A stretch of 64,000 bases of DNA from Acetobacterium woodii DSM 1030 (GTDB lineage Bacteria > Bacillota > Clostridia > Eubacteriales > Eubacteriaceae). The stretch lies in NCBI RefSeq assembly GCF_000247605.1, contig NC_016894.1, positions 3,647,732 through 3,711,731 of the forward strand, read 5' to 3'. This document shows positions 60,864-64,000 of this stretch, in pieces. The notes under the pieces were generated by a model that was not told the origin of the DNA, made no database searches, and saw nothing but the letters and a program-made list of their open reading frames with translations. Numbering within the stretch: position 1 is the first letter of the stretch; every line of letters starts with the position of its first letter. Position numbers and translations under genes: made by a program.

Positions 60864-63011
60864 TTATTTGTTGCGCTTTTCCGATTGAAGATATTTAATT
60901 AAATCATTCTCCGGTAATGGTTCACTAAAAAAATAACCTTGATAATAATCACATCTCAAATGGTGAAGGGCATTGCGTTGCGCTTCATTTTCAACGTATT
61001 CAGCGATGACTAAACAATGTAAAGATTCAGCTAAAAAAACGATTGATGAAATAATATTACCGCAATTGTTATTATTTAAAATCTCTTGCACCAACGAACC
61101 ATCAATTTTGATGGTATCAAAATCATATTCTTTGATATAAACTAAAGAGCTATGGCCCTTGCCGTAATCATCAAGGGCCAGTCGAAAACCGTGTTTTTTA
61201 ATTGACTTGATCCGCTCGATGATGTCCGGGTTGTTTGAAAGTGCCAATTGTTCTGTTATTTCAATTTCAAGGTTATTATGTCTGACATGATGATCTTTGG
61301 CAATCTGATCGAGCGTTTCAACTAAAAATTCATTCTCTAATTGCATTACCGAAATATTAATGGACATGATCAGGTTATCACAACCCAAAGCAGCCAAGTT
61401 TTCGAGTTCGCTGCAGGCTGTCTCAACGATCCAATAACCAAGTTTATCAATAATCTGCGACTCCTCCGCAAGGGCAATGACCAATGGCGGATAAATATAC
61501 CCATAATATTCATGCTGCCACCTTAATAAAGCTTCAACACCAGTAATGTTTCCAGCATAATCTACTTGCGGCTGATAAAATAAGGTTAGCTTATTATTTT
61601 GAAGATCCTCTTCCAGATCAGCGGCTAATAATCGCGCGATATTTCCAATCACATCATTCCGGCTTAACAGTGTCGAGCACTGCCCACTTTCTTCACATAG
61701 CCGATATGCCGTTATCAGTCGCTGTAAATTGTCTTTGCCTTGTTTATCCGAGACTATCCTCCCTAGTTTTACGAACGGAATGTACAATAGTGTCCCGAAT
61801 GTCAGATTAAACAACTGCAATATTGATCCTTTGATCGATCCCGTTGCAACATAGCCACTTAAAAAAATAGGGGTTGTCCATTCAACTAAATGGGTTGTAT
61901 AAGGCACAAGTCCAATCCAGATCAGCAGATATGAAAAAACAGTCAGGATGACCGGGACAAAGATGAAGGGGATAATATAAACCGGATTTAGGACAATCGG
62001 AATCCCGAAAATTATTAATTCATTAATGTTAAATAATACTGGAATCAGCGATATTTTCACCAGTTGCCGTTGACTTTTGTTTTTATCAACAATTAAAATT
62101 GCCATGATCAATGATAAAACAGCCCCACAGCCGCCCATCAAAACAAAAACATCAAAAAAAGTTTTAGTGAATATTTCGGTCGGTGCCTGGCCTAATTCAA
62201 GCATCAATTGATTGGTTGCAAGTGCCGGTATAAAGATACTTTGAGCTACCGGCTCAAGAATATTACTGCCATGCATACCCAAAAACCAGAAAATATGGAT
62301 AAGTGAAATAAATAAGATGCCACTCCAAAATGGAGATTGGATATTAGAAAATAAATCCGTAATCGATTCAGAAATGAAACTTTGGATATTTGCTATCCCA
62401 AAGAAGGTTATCAGTAGATAATTTAGAATTGCAAAAAAAGCAATGATTATAATCGCAGGAAAAAATGAATTGATCGCGAGGCTAAAGTCGCTATTTGCGC
62501 CATTGCTGAACGCTTTTATGTTCAAAAACTTCAATGAACTCAGCTTTAAAAAAAGCATCGAAGATATAATTGCAACGGTTATCGCCATAAAAAGACCAGT
62601 AACGCCAAAATTTGCAAGCTTAAATGTTTCGGTAGACATTCCTGAAATTGCAACAAATGAACATAATGAAACGATTGCCGCAATGAGTGGTGATACTCTA
62701 AAACTATTTCTTTCACCACTCTCGACTACATAGGAATAACTGATCGCGATAACAATCAGTAGTGAGAAAATATTAAAGGTTCCATCGCGAACATAAAGAA
62801 AGATACGCGCCCATTTGTTTCCCAATAAAGTTGCCATAAAATTTTGATAAGCCGGAATGGGCAAACTCAAAATAACCAACGCCATCGAGCCCACCAGCAC
62901 CACTGGCATCACAAAAACAAAACCCCGTCTGATTGATATCAATATTGGATTATTATTCATTTTTTCAGAAACTTTCAAAAAATAATCCGTGATTTTCGCG
63001 TTTTTTTTCAT
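60864..63011 (-). CDS. PTS EIIC-like membrane domain fused to EAL phosphodiesterase
   Basis: Protein of 715 residues. Residues about 20-420 form a lactose/cellobiose-type PTS EIIC with about ten helices (FWFLGMHGSNILEPVAQSIF is the substrate region). Residues about 465-712 are an EAL domain: EALLRW, ISVMQLEN, EIEITEQ, DDYGKGHSS, KIDGSLV, AEYVENEAQ and YYQGYFFSEPL. The catalytic Glu, Asp pair, Lys and Gln are kept, so c-di-GMP hydrolysis is plausible. No EIIA/EIIB is nearby, so the EIIC part probably works as a sugar sensor. The ATG at 63011 has GAAGAGA upstream; an earlier in-frame ATG at 63035 has none. Confidence 0.9.
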   Translation of the reverse strand: MKKNAKITDYFLKVSEKMNNNPILISIRRGFVFVMPVVLVGSMALVILSLPIPAYQNFMATLLGNKWARIFLYVRDGTFNIFSLLIVIAISYSYVVESGERNSFRVSPLIAAIVSLCSFVAISGMSTETFKLANFGVTGLFMAITVAIISSMLFLKLSSLKFLNIKAFSNGANSDFSLAINSFFPAIIIIAFFAILNYLLITFFGIANIQSFISESITDLFSNIQSPFWSGILFISLIHIFWFLGMHGSNILEPVAQSIFIPALATNQLMLELGQAPTEIFTKTFFDVFVLMGGCGAVLSLIMAILIVDKNKSQRQLVKISLIPVLFNINELIIFGIPIVLNPVYIIPFIFVPVILTVFSYLLIWIGLVPYTTHLVEWTTPIFLSGYVATGSIKGSILQLFNLTFGTLLYIPFVKLGRIVSDKQGKDNLQRLITAYRLCEESGQCSTLLSRNDVIGNIARLLAADLEEDLQNNKLTLFYQPQVDYAGNITGVEALLRWQHEYYGYIYPPLVIALAEESQIIDKLGYWIVETACSELENLAALGCDNLIMSINISVMQLENEFLVETLDQIAKDHHVRHNNLEIEITEQLALSNNPDIIERIKSIKKHGFRLALDDYGKGHSSLVYIKEYDFDTIKIDGSLVQEILNNNNCGNIISSIVFLAESLHCLVIAEYVENEAQRNALHHLRCDYYQGYFFSEPLPENDLIKYLQSEKRNK

Positions 63012-63121
63012 CGTTTTTTCTCTTCTCAAGCGCATTTAGAATAGAAAGTCATTTTATTTCATTATAACAGATTATATAATGCTTGAAAATAGCATAAAAG
63101 GCGTATTATTAAGAAGATCCC

Positions 63122-63186
63122 CTCAGACTGTCAAAAAAGATTACGTCGGGACGACAATGGTTCGATCATGTTGTGGGCCTCAAATT
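63122..63186 (+). repeat. Fragment of family 1 foldback element, copy C
   Basis: About 60 bp matching, in reverse orientation, the right end of copies A and B (CAGACTGTCAAAAAAGAT, GTTCGATCATGTTGTG). The left half and flanking hairpins are missing. Nothing else is recognised in 63012-63375 apart from the next gene's ribosome site. Confidence 0.7.
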
Positions 63187-63375
63187 GATAGTTTTAAACT
63201 ACTCTGTTTGTTGTTTCCTTCGACCCTTATAGTATCCGTTTTATAAATAAGTCCAACGACAAATTATTAATAGTCTTTTTACCTGAAAAGTGATAAAATA
63301 GAACCACTATCAATTCGTATTTAAATATCAGCTTTTAGGCTAAATCTATTTCTAAATTAAATGGAGGTTACCATC

Positions 63376-63807
63376 TTGCGAATTACACGAGACGAATTTC
63401 ATGGACTTACAAAATTAACAAAAAAAGATAAACCCGACGCTGACCCTAAAACCCCTGCTGAATCAGTTACCTCTTCAGAATCAGTGGCTCCTTCAGAACC
63501 GCCATTAAACCCTTCAACTGATCTGTCGAAACATAACCATAACAAAACAATGAAGTTGTCCGATTCTGAAATACGTAAACAATTAGCCATTCTCGCTGAA
63601 GAAACAATTAACCAATTATCCGACCCCAACAAATTATTGAAGGACGTTGAAGATATTTATCTTATTTTCCAGGGGCAGATGATGGTTATCAACAAGTGCC
63701 ATTTACTTTCTGTCAGTGAACAACAAGAACAAAACGCCAAAGTTTACGCCTGTTACTATAAAAAGAAATTCGAATTAAAAAAACTTGAATTCAAAAAGAA
63801 AAACTGA
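63376..63807 (+). CDS. Hypothetical protein with Ser/Pro-rich linker
   Basis: Protein of 143 residues that I do not recognise. Residues 1-20 are basic (RITRDEFHGLTKLTKK); about 22-55 are rich in Ser, Pro and Glu; 60-135 are predicted helical (SEIRKQLAILAEETINQLSD) and end in a Lys-rich tail. The start is taken as the TTG at 63376 because GGAGG lies 8 nt upstream; ATG at 63361 would include that site. No signal peptide. A terminator follows. Function unknown. Confidence 0.7.
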   Translation: MRITRDEFHGLTKLTKKDKPDADPKTPAESVTSSESVAPSEPPLNPSTDLSKHNHNKTMKLSDSEIRKQLAILAEETINQLSDPNKLLKDVEDIYLIFQGQMMVINKCHLLSVSEQQEQNAKVYACYYKKKFELKKLEFKKKN

Positions 63808-63852
63808 TTGCTCCCACCGATACTTTGTATCATTTAAGCTTTCTCAAACAAT

Positions 63853-63886
63853 AAAACCATGGCTTGCATTGGCACGCCATGGTTTT
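63853..63886 (+). terminator. Terminator after the hypothetical gene
   Basis: Perfect 11 bp stem AAAACCATGGC / GCCATGGTTTT with a 12 nt loop and T-rich tail. Beyond it (63887-64000) I see only a possible C-terminal end of a minus-strand frame reading RRVTKNVDAEDLV, too short to call. Confidence 0.85.
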
Positions 63887-64000
63887 ATTTTCTTTATTCA
63901 AATGCTTTTAAACTAAATCTTCGGCATCAACATTTTTTGTAACTCGTCTTAGCACCACGCTAATCAATAGTTGTTTCACCGATTAAATAACTAGTCATTG

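Overview
The window looks like chromosome of a low-GC, AT-rich Firmicute of class Clostridia. The reasons are strong AGGAGG-type ribosome binding sites, near-consensus sigma-A promoters, frequent TTG/GTG starts, intrinsic terminators, and many XRE, MerR, PadR and MalT-like LuxR regulators. An anaerobic Eubacteriaceae member such as Acetobacterium would fit, but that is inference; no rRNA, tRNA, CRISPR array, phage or origin was recognised.

Layout. 1-2.95 kb: polar amino-acid ABC transporter (ATPase, permease, lipoprotein), preceded on the same strand by a structured RNA with its own promoter and terminator. 3-5 kb: XRE regulator and CPBP protease. 5.1-5.9 kb: small ferredoxin and two MPGKDGTGPMG proteins. 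6-9.4 kb: metal-homeostasis-like operon (G3E GTPase, G3E-permease fusion, DUF1980 protein). 9.6-10.3 kb: membrane b-type cytochrome with a cytochrome b5 domain. 10.4-15.8 kb: MalT-like regulator and ABC-2 exporter. 16-19 kb: tandem flavodoxin protein with PadR, and a divergent MerR. 19-25.4 kb: creatininase-like protein, LOG-like protein, two MFS exporters with AraC and TetR regulators. 25.4-30.5 kb: ABC-2 exporter with a two-component system. 30.8-36.5 kb: XRE regulators, another ABC exporter, a CAT-like acetyltransferase operon and a UPF0316 protein.

36.8-48.2 kb is the most unusual part. On the minus strand, in transcription order, lie a Cys-rich peptide with a double-glycine leader, two substrate-binding proteins whose lobes are in permuted order (the second fused to a permease), an ABC ATPase with a degenerate RsbW-like tail, a soluble double-Cache CheW protein, and a very large PPDK-like protein lacking the PEP-binding barrel. 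A divergent MalT-like regulator (48.8-51.4 kb) faces this cluster. It is followed by a partner-switching operon (51.7-56.7 kb): MATE transporter fused to an RsbW-like ATPase, SpoIIE phosphatase, two GNAT acetyltransferases and a free RsbW-like kinase. Both regions join transporters to anti-sigma-type ATPase domains. 57-64 kb: AraC, a transposase remnant, TetR, metallo-hydrolase, a MATE transporter with an apparent ATT start, a PTS EIIC-EAL fusion and an unknown protein.

Two families of non-coding foldback elements are scattered in the window. One (about 30.6, 51.5 and 63.1 kb) sits inside intrinsic terminators and is flanked by 24-25 bp direct repeats. The other (about 19.1 and 48.2 kb) has terminal inverted repeats and a 15 bp target duplication.
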